DNA from: Escarpia spicata
Taxonomy: Eukaryota; Annelida; Polychaeta; Sabellida; Siboglinidae
DNA: 64,000 nt
Assembly (NCBI GenBank): GCA_963995525.1
Contig: OZ023205.1
Location: forward strand, 60,698,609 to 60,762,608
Direction: 5' to 3'
Positions 26,165-39,127 of this stretch are shown here, piece after piece. The position numbers and the translations under genes are program-made. The notes beneath the pieces were generated by a model. That model saw nothing but the letters and a program-made list of their open reading frames with translations. It searched no databases and was not told where the DNA came from. Position 1 is the stretch's first letter. Each line of letters begins with the position of its first letter.

Positions 26165-29100
26165 CTGGAAGATCCACATGGAAACACTTTGCGCTAATTA
26201 TGAACAGATCTAATTTGAGACCTGCGTGCACTTCAGCCCATCGAAACAATTCTCTAGCAGCCGGATTCCGAAATGCTGCAGATGTGTCACTGGGTGACTA
26301 GGTCCGCCTTGACGATGTCAACTTCCAACTGACATGGTCACATCTGTCACTGCGCTGGATGGTCACTGCTTGATTTCTGCCTCTCACCAGTCACCTTTGT
26401 GTGTCCAGCATGGCTCAATCAGGGCCGGTCCACGTTGACAGGCAGAGGGGCCACAGGTGGCACTGAAGGCAATAGTGGACTGGTCCATGTTCTGCAGGGT
26501 TGGTGGGTTGCACTGAAATGGACTAGGCACAACAAAAGAAGCGAGTCTGCGGATTCTGTGTACACATATTGGGGGGAGGTAATTAGAGTCCATATATGAT
26601 GTCAGATACCTACTCTCCTGCCATTTAATTGATCTACTATGCTACCAGCCGTTTTGCTGCCAACAGACGCTCTGTAGATACAATAATAAACTTCCAGCTG
26701 GATTATTCCTAATCACTATCGTCACACGTGATGTGAGAATGGTGTAATTTTGGGGTAAGAGAAGCTGGAGAGATACAGATGGCCAGCATGGCAGCTGTAT
26801 TATCTGTGCGCCAATAGGCATGTCAGTCTATCTCTTACAGGTGATAAATATTCACTGCATTTAGCCTCTCGTTAGTGCATGACACACACACGCGCGCATT
26901 TTGTAGTAATTACATGCAATGTTGCCATGACATGACAAAAATTACCGGGTTATAAATATTTCTTTGTAATTTCAATATCACATTTCACACTAATGGTTAT
27001 CATAATTTATTTCACAGAATAAATGTGACAGTAAAACCCACCCACAATCTAGTTAGAGGAAAGTAAATGACCCCCCACCTGGGGGTAGATACAGTATGTA
27101 ATCTTCATACATCCCTTCATATGTAACTGTGGACATAAAAGAGTATGTTGTAACAACTACCAACTGATAGTCATGCGATAAACATGACATCATTATCATC
27201 GTGAAATAAAGCCTGTACTTATTTAGCCTACCTTTCATGATGAAGATAATAAATTAAGCCAGCTGCAGATGGGTCAATATTAACTGCACACTTGCATCAA
27301 GTGGCAGTCACCAGGCGAACCTACCCTGAATTCCTTGGCTATAAAAGATTTACATATCTGATGCTCTGGGGGTGGGCAAGTACTTAAACTTATGCTCACC
27401 TAGCCAGTTGAGAACAATAGGTGAACAGCATATACAAACAAAGTCTGGTTTTTGGCGTGACCACTGAAAGTAGTTCAAAGTAGTTCTTTTTAATAAAAAA
27501 TAATATGACTTATCTTAGCCCCGTTTTCAGAAGTCACTGTGGAATCTTCTGCACACCACTGAAGAACATTACCATATTTTCCAACTGAGAAAAATAAATA
27601 GTAACCTGGCCCCAATGGCAAAATAAACACCGAGCTGTCCCCAATGGGAAACTGAACAGTGTCCTAGCACCAGCTGGCTGCTGCTTGTAAGGAGTGTAGA
27701 TGGCTGGTGTTTGATGACAGGAAGTTGGCATGTGAATGTCATCAGTTGTCACCACATGGCTGCTTTGACGTCAAGACAGTCTCCAACTCTCTAAGGTGTC
27801 ACAGACAGTTTTCTATCACTAACCTTTGCTAGATAACTTCAAGTTGGGAAACTGTGGCTTCAGATTCTGGCCAGTTCTGTGATAATTAAAATGGTTCAGA
27901 AATTCTACAAAGGACAAAGTTAGTAAGTAGAAACATTATCCCATGATCCCACAGGGCAGTTCAAGAGGTCGAATGAGGTCAAAGTGCAGACCTCATTGTG
28001 AAAGAAGTGATTAGTTAGCAGTCCACTGCCTCTGCAGGCAAGTGGATAAATAGAGGTGGTCGGTTTTAACACTACACAATAGTCATAAAAATGACATTTT
28101 AACTAGTATTACTGTAATAAATGTGTAATTTTATTGCAAGAAAATATAAAATGGAGACTGCTTTTGCTTGTATGAAACTGTGAACAAATAGTGAAAGTAT
28201 CATGCTTGTCTAGCATCAAATAAGCAACATTTTGAACGTGAATAAATTTATGGAATCAGCTCTATTTTATAGATGTAATTAAACTGCGATGACCAATAAA
28301 AGACTGTCTAAGTACGTGGCGCCTGAATTGTTTGAATCAGAGGAAAAAGAACTTGAGAAAATGGTCTGAAAATAAACTGATTATGATGTCATATTTCAAC
28401 ACAAGATTAGAACAGAAGGAAATTAAAAAGCAAGGAAAAAGCACATCTTGAAAATGTTTTTCTGATAATTGCAGTATTTTGTTGCATGTGAAATGCCAGG
28501 TACAGAGATAGCGGTTGCACGAACTCGCCACAAACGTAGGCGGCATCATAGTTTATGTACCACATGATATGGTATTGCAGACGATGAATTATTAGAAGCA
28601 ACTGAAATATTCCTGTTGTGCATGTGCCCATCCCAAGTGTGAACTAAATACGGCATTCACTGCCTCTGACATGGCATAATAATACCACCAAGTGTCATTA
28701 TCACCTAATATTGATCACTGCAATGTGACAGAAGGCTCCAGTACTCCTGTCAAAGATCCACTTTGGTATTACATAACTTCTACTAGGAAATCTCACCTAG
28801 GCCAAACTACTAAACAGCTCAGTTTCTGGTAATTAATCTTCTATTTCAATCTAAGTATGCACAGTGCATATGTACGTATGCACAGAGTGAACGGCACAAC
28901 AGAACAAATTCAACAACAAAATATTAAAATCGATTAGCAGATTAATGCCTGAAAACGTAACATAGCATTTCACAAGAGTAAGTCGCATAGTTGAGGTAGA
29001 TCTACATTTAAAACATGTTTTTTTGCAAAATTTGATTGTTTGCCCACACTCCTGATGTTTGCACGTATATTTTGGTTTGTTTTATGACTGTCATTATTAA

Positions 29101-29664
29101 TAATAATTTTGTTACTCTGCATTATGTGCATCTCTAATTCGGTTTGGTGGATATTTTGCTTGTAGTGATTACTATCCTCACTGCTGTTTAATGTGAACAC
29201 AATCTCTTAAACGAAAGTCAACAAATTGCACTTTCTAACAACAACGTCTGAGGAAAATACATGTCTTAATTCTTATAACGTATTTTACCACAAAATGCAT
29301 TATCTCTGTAGAGCTTTCACATTTCAGTTGGTCTATAAGAGTACTGGGGAGTCTCACTCAGACAACAGCTCATGAGGAAAACCAATCACTAAACAAAATC
29401 TATTGTTAAATATACGGGGCTTTTTTTAAATGCATAAAGCCACCGCCATATCACGGAGGACACTATTTTCATGACACACCAGCAAAAATATTGTGGCGCA
29501 CTCTGGTGTCGACACTTTTCACTATAATAGATCACTGTTACGGAGCGAAATTAATTTTAAAGAGAAAAATTGGGATTATATGCTCATAAGACTTAGTGAA
29601 ACAATCTTTCAAGATGCGTCGTTTAAATACACGTGTTTTCCGAGAGAAGGAGTCATCCACTCAC
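26165..29664. other. Kinase intron, no further gene seen
   Basis: 3.5 kb between two phase-compatible kinase exons. The first 400 bp (26165-26600) is GC-richer. No repeat array and no family resemblance were noticed in any frame. Confidence 0.5.
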
Positions 29665-29798
29665 CATTTCCTCTCACTTCGCTGTTCTCTTCAAGACTCA
29701 GGTGCTCGGCCAGCGATGACATGCTCTCGTCGAGCCCGTGGCGCCCTCTGAGGGTTTGCGAGAGGCGGCGCTTTAGACTCTTTAATGACAGCATCGGC
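29665..29798 (-). CDS. CDK16/17/18: PCTAIRE kinase (CDK16/17/18) exon: KRRLSxTLRG N-terminus
   Basis: A minus-strand exon with a strong acceptor (GTTGTCTTGCAG, just above 29798) and donor GTGAGT (29664-29659). The peptide begins PMLSLKSLKRRLSQTLRGRH, followed by GLDESMSSLAEHLSLEENSE. It matches the CDK17 N-terminus (KKFKRRLSLTLRG...IDESLSELAEQMTIEENS) closely in order and spacing. KRRLS is a typical basophilic-kinase site; in CDK16 the equivalent Ser region is known to be a PKA target. The exon enters with one base that completes a codon and ends one base into a Gly codon. The internal ATG at 29794 is a possible start if the upstream exon is not used. This is the best-supported kinase exon in the window. 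Confidence 0.92.
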
Positions 29799-32700
29799 CT
29801 GCAAGACAACACCAGCATCAGTGACATTCTCCAGTCCAAAATAACATCAAAGGGAAGCAACAGGCATTTTGGGACCTGTGCACCTGAAAGATATTCAGTA
29901 TCATGAAGGCGGTTTACTCAGAAATTATTCTCAAAGTAAAGAAATTCTTGTGAAATCTTATAGTTCCCGGCAGCCAGCGTATTATTATTTATACTGTTCA
30001 AGCCCCTGATGGCATTACTGGCATTATTCGGTATATATGGTGATTTTATATTTTCATCCAACAAAAATCGTGAAAGTTAAAACAACAGTTAAAAATGACA
30101 GTGAACATTGTAATACAATTTCCCAGTCATATCATAAGCATAAATTCGCAATAACTCATCAAAGACTTGCTATACATGTACGAATTAACTAGAATGTTGT
30201 CATGGTGCAACAAGTAATGTCTATATGACTGTAAGTGAAACATTAACAGAAAACAGACACAAAAAGATTGCAAACCCCACCCGAGTGTATACAAAACAAT
30301 TACATGAGCTGAAAGAACATATCCCTAGAATGAATCTTCTAGTTAAACCAGTTTTAGTATACAGGTATATATAGACAACATGCACTACAATATAATGACC
30401 TGTATTCACCCCCAACTTACTTATTTTGAATGCATATATGTATTGGAAAATGTTTTTTTTAACTTGAAAAAAAGTATTGTTGCTTCTCTTTCCCCAATTG
30501 ACTTACTTCAGCCAAACGTCACCAGTCTAAGTGGCAAGAGAAGTCATTAGAAATGGTTCAACACAGTACACACGTGTGACATTAAATGATACATACTGTA
30601 ACTAACTGTGTCACCCAATATTCTGTCCTAGTGGCATGGGCAAATGGAATGGTTTAACAGCCTGCCATTGCGATGTGTCAAAGTCTATTTAGCCTGTTAG
30701 TGTCACCCCTATGACAGAGGGTAGATTCTACTATCCTCATAATTTGATTTCTGGTTACCCTGTGAATGGCTTGGATTACTACCCCAGCAATAAACTGTCT
30801 CTGGGTCGACTGGTGAACGGCCCTGTAAAATGATAGATCCTGTATAGTACTCTTGAATATACACTCAGTTGTAGGCCTTGAATGTGAACCACACGGTCCA
30901 CGGATTGCAAACCAATCAAAACAGGTTATTGGATAATAAACCAAAGAAATCCTGCAGTGTGTTTTTGATGAAGCATAAATCCCAAATGTCGCTGTTGTAT
31001 AAACAATTTTGCGAAACTAATTCCTGGTCTACAGAACAAGATAGATCAACACAGACTCGAGTCTTGATTTCTGACCCAGAATGCTGTAATCCCGGCCTGT
31101 TGATCTTCCCTGATCCTGTATAATCCCTATTGATCCATGTTGAAAATATCAACTGACTGACAGCTGTCCGAATTTCACTCAACTTGGACCGAAGTAGCAA
31201 TGGACTCGATTCTGATAGATTCTATATAGGTTGTTAAGTAACTACAAGGTGGCGCTAGCAACAGTGACCAAATTATAATTTTCTCCCATTCGACTGGGTA
31301 GACATTTATTTATATACTGGTTCTGCAAACATTTTCATTTTACTCTACAAGTGTGTATATATAATGTCGTTGTTTTATTGCTTGGGAAAAATACAACTGT
31401 TCTGACTCGTATGGCATAACAATTTATTTCAGCAGGTTATATCAAAGTCTATTATGCTAATACTAGTCAAAATGCCTGGATTCCCAAAGTATTTGTACCA
31501 GAGGTTTGTCTTGATGTAAATTTTAGAAGTTTGTTGAAACACAACTATAGCCAGGTACTCTTTTACAAAGCTGGGTGAACTGAAGCAACGTGGTGTGAAC
31601 AAAATTGTTTGGCAGCATGAGGGTTCATTGAGAGTTCTACGTTCTAATTGAATCTAACCACTACACTACAGTGCCCCTCGTATTTGGGTAAATCAACAAA
31701 GTGTGTACTTTGGTGGGAAAGGTAAACCTGAATCAGTACTTGTCCTGTGTGGTGCTTTGATTTTTGATTTATTCAATATAAAAATGTAGTCTTGTATAAA
31801 TATAAATACAGTGTACATTAACTATATACGGCAGACTCAAGAAAGTGCAGGCAATTGTTTCCATTGTGTTGTCTTTGAGCTTACACAGGGATTATCATTA
31901 AACCTCCAGGGTCAATTGCCACCCCCCTGACTGAGGTCACAGGTCACATTTCCTGTATGTGTTGTCATATCATCAACATGCATATCATAATAGTCATCAG
32001 CCCCAGGCAATTGCATAACCTCTGAGCCTAGGGCCACAGTAGCATAGCCCCCCTAACAGCTAAAGACAGTAGCACAACCCCCCCCCCCCCCAATGTAAGC
32101 AGTATCCCCCAATCTACTCAGTCCTACAGACTGGGCAGAAACTAATCACTTTCAAACCAATTCTTTGAAACAGTTAACGCAATCATTAGCACTTGCAAAC
32201 TCATCTGCTAATGTGGTGCAATTGTCATCACCTACTAGTAGACAATTAGCCTGCTGGGTGTGCGTTGTAAAGAGGTTAGTACAACAGAAACTGAGCTGCC
32301 AATGATGACAGCCAACAGGGTCTCCTTAACACGTGCGTTTGAAAGTATGAATCAAAATCTAGGCCGATTAATATTTGTCTGTGTGCGCTATATTTTGGTT
32401 GTACTACATATCATGAAAGAAACTGAGAGCTTTTTGAAAATATATAAACATGCCAAGGACACAAAATTGTGGGCAGGTATAAGAATTAATTTTCAGTGAC
32501 AGTTGGCTTTTTGATTGGGATGTTGATGTCAGTTATTACAAATTTATGTTAGTAAAAAGTATCAAATTGTTGCGATTTCAGCCTCATTTTCCATTTGAAG
32601 ACATTAAAAGTGCTGCACCATTGACTCAGTTCTGAATTACATTTTCTTAACTTCACTGCGAACATACATGTGTACATAAGATAACTGGACATAGGCACTT

Positions 32701-34430
32701 TCCAATGTTATGAATACAAGGTCATACAATTATATTAAGACAACAGTTATTAAGCAGTACAATTGCACATCTCAACAGGCACATAATTTTAACCATGTAA
32801 TAACAACTGCCAATATTTGATTTATATTACGTCCTGTCAAAAGAAGGAGAGGGTGACTGAGAATGAACTCATATCAGTTCATCAACCATGACCTACAGCT
32901 GGTCAACAAAACATGGAGTGACATGAGAATGTTAACAAATAATAGATCTGGGTGGAATTCTTTGACTGCCTCATGCTTCTATAAACGCAGCCAGGAGCTG
33001 ATAAGTCTAAATCATATCAAAATGTATCCCTTGGGTTTCACTTTTAAGACCATTCTTGTCATATATTCTTGATCAATATTGTTGCAGGTGTTTCTAAAAA
33101 TTATGTAATCGACATAAAGTCTGTGTTTGCAATTTACCAAGGGCTGTTTACAGCAGATTCATTTTAGAAAATATGTAGTCTCCAATTCACTAATTTGAGT
33201 TTGTTCTAACAGTGCAAATATTGCACAAAATGTCACAGGTCATAAGCTGGTAAACAGCACAATGTATCCATTTATTTGGCTTAATGCTATCCTATCTTCC
33301 TCATGCACTATCGCTATTATTGTAAAGACTCTAAAATTCTCTGATTCAAAAACAACACTTCTATTGCTTATTAATAAACTGCAATGGTGCACATTTGATA
33401 CTCAAGGGTTGAGAAAATATAACACAGAACAAATAATACTGCACAACATCGGATTGTCTGGATAGGCATCAATGTCTCATGTTTCTCAATGCGTATTGTG
33501 ACATCAGGCTAATGACATTAAATACAAACTGTTTATTTCAAAGGGCATGTAACTTTTAATTTTAACAGACATCTAAATGCCAGAATCTGTGAAAGACTAT
33601 AACATTAGAGAAATCGTCTAATCTCCACTTCTTACAAAGCCTACACAAGACTGAGGTTGTTGACTTCACAGGCGACCCCTAGGGAACACCTAATGAACTA
33701 CTTTACCTCATTGCTCAAGGGATGTAATATAAAGGTGGGTGTATGTGTGTGTGCATGCATCTGTGCACGCATCTGTGCATGCGTACATACTTGCAATATA
33801 TGCAAATATGTGTATGACAGTGTAGTAGGTACTATCCTTTAAATTATATATCGAAGGTTGAAAATTTAGTAATATACTGAATGAAATTTAAAAAAATCAA
33901 ACTTTAAGAAGGAACTGTGCCTAGCAGAGTGGTGTTAGTTTGTTACTACTTTTAAGACATTAGAACACATATTTACGAGCCAGTCAATTGAATCCCTGCA
34001 TGGATTACAGCATCAAATGATAACATACACGCTAACAGCATTGCAACATAACAACACAACTCGCTGCTGCCAAACAACATGTAGAAATAGAGAGAATTGT
34101 CCTATTATTGCCTAGAGACACTGACAGTGACAATGATACCAACATTTCCTCAGTGACTATCTTTGGTTGTCCAACGTCACTGCCAGAGACACTGTCAGGT
34201 GACTAGAGCCTTGGGTCACAAAACTCACTGGTAAACACCACGTATTGTTCTAGGGCACTCTCACCTATTGTTCTAGGGACCTCAGGCTTCCCCCTGCCTC
34301 TATGGTACCATGTCAGTCTACCTTACTTCAGGCAATGATGCTCAGGACTTAAAGTCAAACAATATAGAGGGTTCCCGCAATCCAACATGGTAACATACTC
34401 GTGGGTGATAGGAAACGTCATCACAAAAAC
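29799..34430. other. Large kinase intron, first part
   Basis: AT-rich sequence with a run of 14 C at 32078-32091 and a worn SINE copy at about 31540-31690. No exon recognised. Confidence 0.45.
31540..31690 (-). mobile_element. Degenerate SINE copy
   Basis: AGCCAGGTA...GTGAACTGAAGCAACGT and the following block parallel the better copy at 60126-60243 base by base, with many substitutions in the tRNA-like head. Confidence 0.5.
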
Positions 34431-34433
34431 GTA

Positions 34434-34680
34434 AGTTATTGTGATGTACTGTAATGCCATGTAAGAAACACTAAGATGTAACTGTTATTGTGATGTACTG
34501 TAATGCCATGTAAGAAACACTAAGATGTAACTGTTATTGTGATGTACTGTAATGCCATGTAAGAAACACTAAGATGTAACTGTTATTGTGATGTACTGTA
34601 ATGCCATGTAAGAAACACTAAGATGTAACTGTTATTGTCATGTATTGTAATGTCACGTAACAATTAGTAGGATGTGATGT
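34434..34680. repeat. 49-bp tandem array, about 5 units
   Basis: Four near-identical units, GTTATTGTGATGTACTGTAA then TGCCATGTAAGAAACACTAA then GATGTAACT, followed by one diverged unit. The low divergence suggests recent expansion. Confidence 0.92.
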
Positions 34681-34841
34681 ATGCAGCCCAACCAAACCAG
34701 CATGGTTATGGATGAAAAGGTTACAGTGTACCAAATATTATACAACAGATTTCAATTACACAGTGTGGTGCACTTATTAAATATACAATATATTTGGCTA
34801 TACCTACCACAGAAATTCTCCTTAGAATTAACCCTTGTCAG

Positions 34842-35137
34842 GCTTTGTCTTTATCATTATATTTATATGTTAATCACAACTGCTATTTCCAAATGTAACT
34901 TGAAAGAACTTTGAGAAGAGATTGAACACATGCTAACACAGACTGAAGTAACACAGTGACTAACACGGTAAGACCCACCCACCCACCCACTTTGTCTTTG
35001 TCATATATTTTTACTGTGTTAATCACATCTGCTATTTTCAAAGGTAACTCAAAAGAACTTTGAGAAAAGACCGAACACACACTAACACACATAGAAGTAA
35101 CACATAGTAACTAACACGGTAAGACCCACCCACCTAC
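34842..35137. repeat. ~148-bp tandem duplication
   Basis: Two adjacent diverged copies, each running from CTTTGTCTTT through GAACTTTGAGAA to CTAACACGGTAAGACCCACC. The copy boundary is at about 34988. Confidence 0.8.
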
Positions 35138-35924
35138 CCACTCATGCAAGTTTTCCAACAGTAGTGATACTATAATGTTCACACTTCATACCATTTTTCA
35201 GTCTAATACTCTAGTATTTCACACTACTTAACAAAATACATTTTTCCAGTTTCTCCTTCATTCCATACTTGAATTTAAATGTTTCATTATGTGGCAATCA
35301 AGAAATATGTGCAAAATATAACATTTAATATAAACAGGTAAATATTCCAAATGCACCGTCACCTAAATAATAAACAATTCTAAAGGCACAGGAGTCGCAA
35401 GAAGTCACGGGTGCTTCCACAAACCAGGCAAGCTATTCAGGATTGCTTTCTGAAAGCTATCATTGCAATGATATATAGTGTTACTAACAACATTCTTTCA
35501 AGTTTAGTCAGACCGTATGATTCTGTTAGCTGTAAAATAACCCCGTAATTTGGGATCTTTTCTCGCTTTTTTCCTCAAGACAGTCATGTGCGTGAACTAC
35601 CATTGTTAAACATCAATGCCTCGTAAACAGTCTGACCCAGTGGAGCTGTGGCCACATGGCTTTTTATATTCACTTATGCCTCATAAAATAACCGTAGAAA
35701 GCGCACCTGTGATTCTATCTATTGGAATTACCAACCAGTTTGTTCATTCAAAGGACGTTTACATTCAGATCCCTACACAACAATCCCATAAATTATTTTT
35801 CATGCACGTCTAAGATTAATAATTCTAAAAATCCATTCCAAGTGTACCATTTGGTGGTAAAATCATTGCTGCCATCTGGTGACCAACCTGCCAACTTGCT
35901 CATATAGTCACAATGTATACCACA
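35138..35924. other. Kinase intron, no gene seen
   Basis: Unique-looking AT-rich sequence; nothing recognised. Confidence 0.4.
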
Positions 35925-36240
35925 CCACCTTGAATTCTGTTATCATAACATACTATTGACCTTGAATTTTTTGGTCAAACATAATGTTGACCTTGAATTG
36001 TGTGGCCAGTGTGATTAAACACAATAATGACCTTGAACATTGGGATGAAACATGTTGACCCTGAATGTTGTGGTCAAATATACTGTTGACAATGATACTT
36101 TGGGGTCAAACATAAACATAATGTTGACCCTGAACTTTGTGGTCAAACAAAATATTGACCTTGTGGTCAAACATAATGTTGACCCTGAACTTTGTGGTCA
36201 AAATTAAACATAATATAGACCATGACCTTTGTGGTTAACA
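35925..36240. repeat. ~31-bp array rich in TGACCTTGA
   Basis: About ten imperfect units of the form TGTTGACCTTGAATTTTGTG then GTCAAACATAA. Three units hold TGACCTTGA exactly, whose reverse complement TCAAGGTCA is the monomeric FTZ-F1/SF-1/ERR recognition sequence; others have TGACCCTGA. Any regulatory role is speculation. Confidence 0.8.
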
Positions 36241-36405
36241 GGTGGTCACTGCTGAACCTGTAAACCCAGTCAAGTAATAGCTGTTGAGCGGGATTCATGG
36301 ATTTCCAAGAGAATTTGTGCATTTTCATAAAATCTATTATCTTCTAAACTTGCATGTAATAAATGGATATTTTTGAGTTATTAAACAAATGCTGCCTTAA
36401 AAATA

Positions 36406-36602
36406 CAATCAAACCTCACTGTAAGGTCATCCTTGTGGTACAGGCAGCCACCTCACAATTACCATCAGCCCGTGGTAGTCCCAAATGACTTCCATAACAG
36501 TGAAGTAGAGGAAATTAGTCCCACTAACACGATCATTTCACATTATTCTGGTCACTTTGGCCCGGTACTGAATGACCTTAATAATGAGGGTCCACTCTAC
36601 TG
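36406..36602. mobile_element. Possible short terminal-inverted-repeat element
   Basis: The left end CAATCAAACCTCACTGTAAG continues GTCATCC. The right end reads, in reverse complement, CAGTAGAGTGGACCCTCATT then ATTAAGGTCATTC. The ends are similar but imperfect, and a TA lies next to the left end only. A worn non-autonomous DNA transposon is the likeliest reading. Confidence 0.35.
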
Positions 36603-37107
36603 AACCATGTTTCCCAGCGTGCGTTGTTCGGTCAATGTGATGGCACAGTGCATAGTTCTGTCACACGTAAACATGTTGTTCAGGAAATTCTAGGATGAAA
36701 GTGACCATTTATCGAGTGACAGTCGCATCTGCAGCATCCATTGCAACAGGACACACAATTGTAGGCTACTGCCTGCAAACACAACATAATTACCGGCTGT
36801 CATTAGTGTTATCTTGGCTGCCTATGGTAGAGTTCACTTGTTTAAAATTGACACAGTCTTATCATGTTATCCCATTAAATGAGTAACCACAATAGACATG
36901 TGCATAACACTGTATATGCTATAAGGTCCGCTCTGGCAGCTAATTGAATCGACACTAGTTCTACCGAGTGCATTCATTCGATCAACAAAATCATTACAAA
37001 TTTGCAAAAACACTAGTGAAAAGAATTCTTCCAGATGTCTTTGCCCATCTTCTGTTTTCTATCACTGCTGCATAAAACCAATAGGTGGAATATTTTCAAA
37101 TTAGGCA
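36603..37107. other. Kinase intron, no gene seen
   Basis: Nothing recognised on either strand. Confidence 0.4.
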
Positions 37108-37469
37108 TACCCCGTGAGGTGGTAACTGCGGATGTCTTATTCTTGTTTTCATTATTCCGCTCTATATATATTATATATATATATATATATTATATATATA
37201 TGATTATATATGTTTATATATTTATATATAAACAACAATGTATAACATTTAGTGTGCAAAACCATTGTATGATCAGGTAATTACCCCGTGAGGTGGTAAC
37301 TGCAGATGTCTTATTCTTGTTTTCATTATTCCACTCTATATATATATTATATATATATATACTATATATACATATATTATATATATATGATTATATATGT
37401 TTATATATTTATATATAAACAACAATGTATAACATTTGGTGTGCAAAACCATTTTATGATCAGGTAATT
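37108..37469. repeat. 174-bp tandem duplication with TA-rich hairpin cores
   Basis: Two copies start at CCCCGTGAGGTGGTAACTGC (period 174 bp counted from CCCGTG) and end at GTGTGCAAAACCATT...GATCAGGTAATT. Each contains a long TA-rich, self-complementary middle; the second copy has extra TA length. Confidence 0.88.
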
Positions 37470-38330
37470 CCAGAGTGACACCACCTGGTCAATGACTGAC
37501 AATTCAATTTTGTCACTGAAAAAGCTCTAAATAACTAACTAAATTGTCCTTGAATGGACTGAAGATCCGGTTTCTTGGTTGTATAATATGCCATAATTAT
37601 CTCATAAGAAACTTTTATTTTTTTCTCAAAAGAGAAAAACGTATCTTGTGAGGTTATTATGTAAGGTAATCATGTCATATTATCTAAACTGTGTTTTTCT
37701 TTTCAAAGACAGCACCAATTGGTAAAGTAGCTCTAGGCCAATGGTCCAAGGATGTGACTGAACACAGAACACAGAGAGAGACCTCAGTGTCTCGGGGGAG
37801 ATATATTTACAACAAACCAATGTTGGCAGATTAATAATCACAATAGTGTTGTTAAGTAAAATATAATAACCGATGATTTAAATAAATATATTTTTTTTAA
37901 TTATATTTTTATTCAAGTTACTGCAATTATGTTTTATTTTACTCAGTCACATTAAACCGTGTACACACACCGCCCAACCATAGACATGCAAGACATCATG
38001 CAAGGTACACAAACAAACCAATGTGATTATGTATCTAGTAGTATCCACATGCGGCAGTTTGCTACACAGGCTCAACAAGGAGTTTGCTGTGCAAACCGAG
38101 ATGTATTGATTGGGTCTTACGAGACTTTGGCATAGTGAACGGACAGCACACAGCTAAAATATCCGCGTCTTTGGATGTGCTTTCAGCTGATCACCTGCTA
38201 TTCATATGCCATTTTACACAAGTCTGTGGTATCTCATAATATAAAAATGTACAACTATACTGTAAAGATCGTACCCTATCAGCATTATGCTCAAGCAACT
38301 TTCAGGTTTTAAAAGAAAATCTGTCAGATT
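37470..38330. other. Kinase intron, no gene seen
   Basis: Nothing recognised. Confidence 0.4.
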
Positions 38331-38334
38331 TACC

Positions 38335-38450
38335 AGGAATGAAGTAAATTCCATTTCGGAATTGACCTTCAATTCCATTTCGGAATTGACCTTCAATTTA
38401 ATTTCGAAATTGACCTTCAATTCCAATTTTGGAATTGGAATTTATTTTAA
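38335..38450. repeat. 24-bp array of GGAATTGACCTTCAATTCCA
   Basis: Four units. Each unit is close to an inverted repeat (GGAATTGA...TCAATTCC), so the array can fold on itself. The minus frame peptide (ELKVNSEM) is a repeat product. Confidence 0.85.
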
Positions 38451-39127
38451 AAAGTTAGTTTGAACTGAATTGTTTGCAACTGAATTTTTGCAGCAGCAAA
38501 CATGAGCCACTGAACTTGCTCGAGTGATGCTGAATGAACAATAGTGAATTTCTAAACATGTCTGATTAAATATGATTGTGCATGCATGTTTTTACAAAAA
38601 AAGTACAAATAAAATGATGTTAATAGGAATTGGAATTAATAATTTGGAATTCTTTTTTTACTTGACTTGAACTGGAAGAGACACAAATTAAATTGACCCC
38701 ATGAGTGAGACTCCCAGGCAAACTGTGGCAACATATGGTATGTTTGCACACATTTTAACATGCACTTGTATATTGTTGTAAAGCGCTGTGAACAACATTG
38801 GATGTGGCGCTTTACAAAATAAAATATTATTATTATTTCCCGGGGAGGGAGTGCTGTTTTTAAGGCTGGCTCTTCTTTAATGTACTAGTTACTGGCTACA
38901 TAAGGAACAAACCTGATACGGCTAACAGCTTGCTATAAATAGACCAGTTGCAACTTGCACGGCTCAAAACATGCAGTCTGTCATAAACAAAGCTTGTGCA
39001 CGTGTACAAGATTTAAATTCCCAGAGAATTCTTGTTACAAAAAATAGAACTTCATAGGCACGTACATATATGATGTAGCTAATCTTTATTAAAACAATTG
39101 GCCAGGCTCAGTTTTAAATGCAATGTA
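38451..39127. other. Kinase intron; contains a retroelement tail
   Basis: No gene recognised. A retroelement 3' end lies at 38750-38838. Confidence 0.4.
38750..38838 (+). mobile_element. Retroelement 3' end (copy 2)
   Basis: Contains GTAAAGCGCTGTGAACAACA, TTGGATGTGGCGCTTTACA and a (TTA)n tail. It shares its ends with the copy at 23960-24045, which lacks the AAGCGCTGTGAACAA part. Confidence 0.65.

Noticed and set aside
29609..29906. Plus-strand open frame of 137 codons over 29493-29906
   Set aside because: It is the antisense of the kinase exon; the minus strand has the splice sites and family match.
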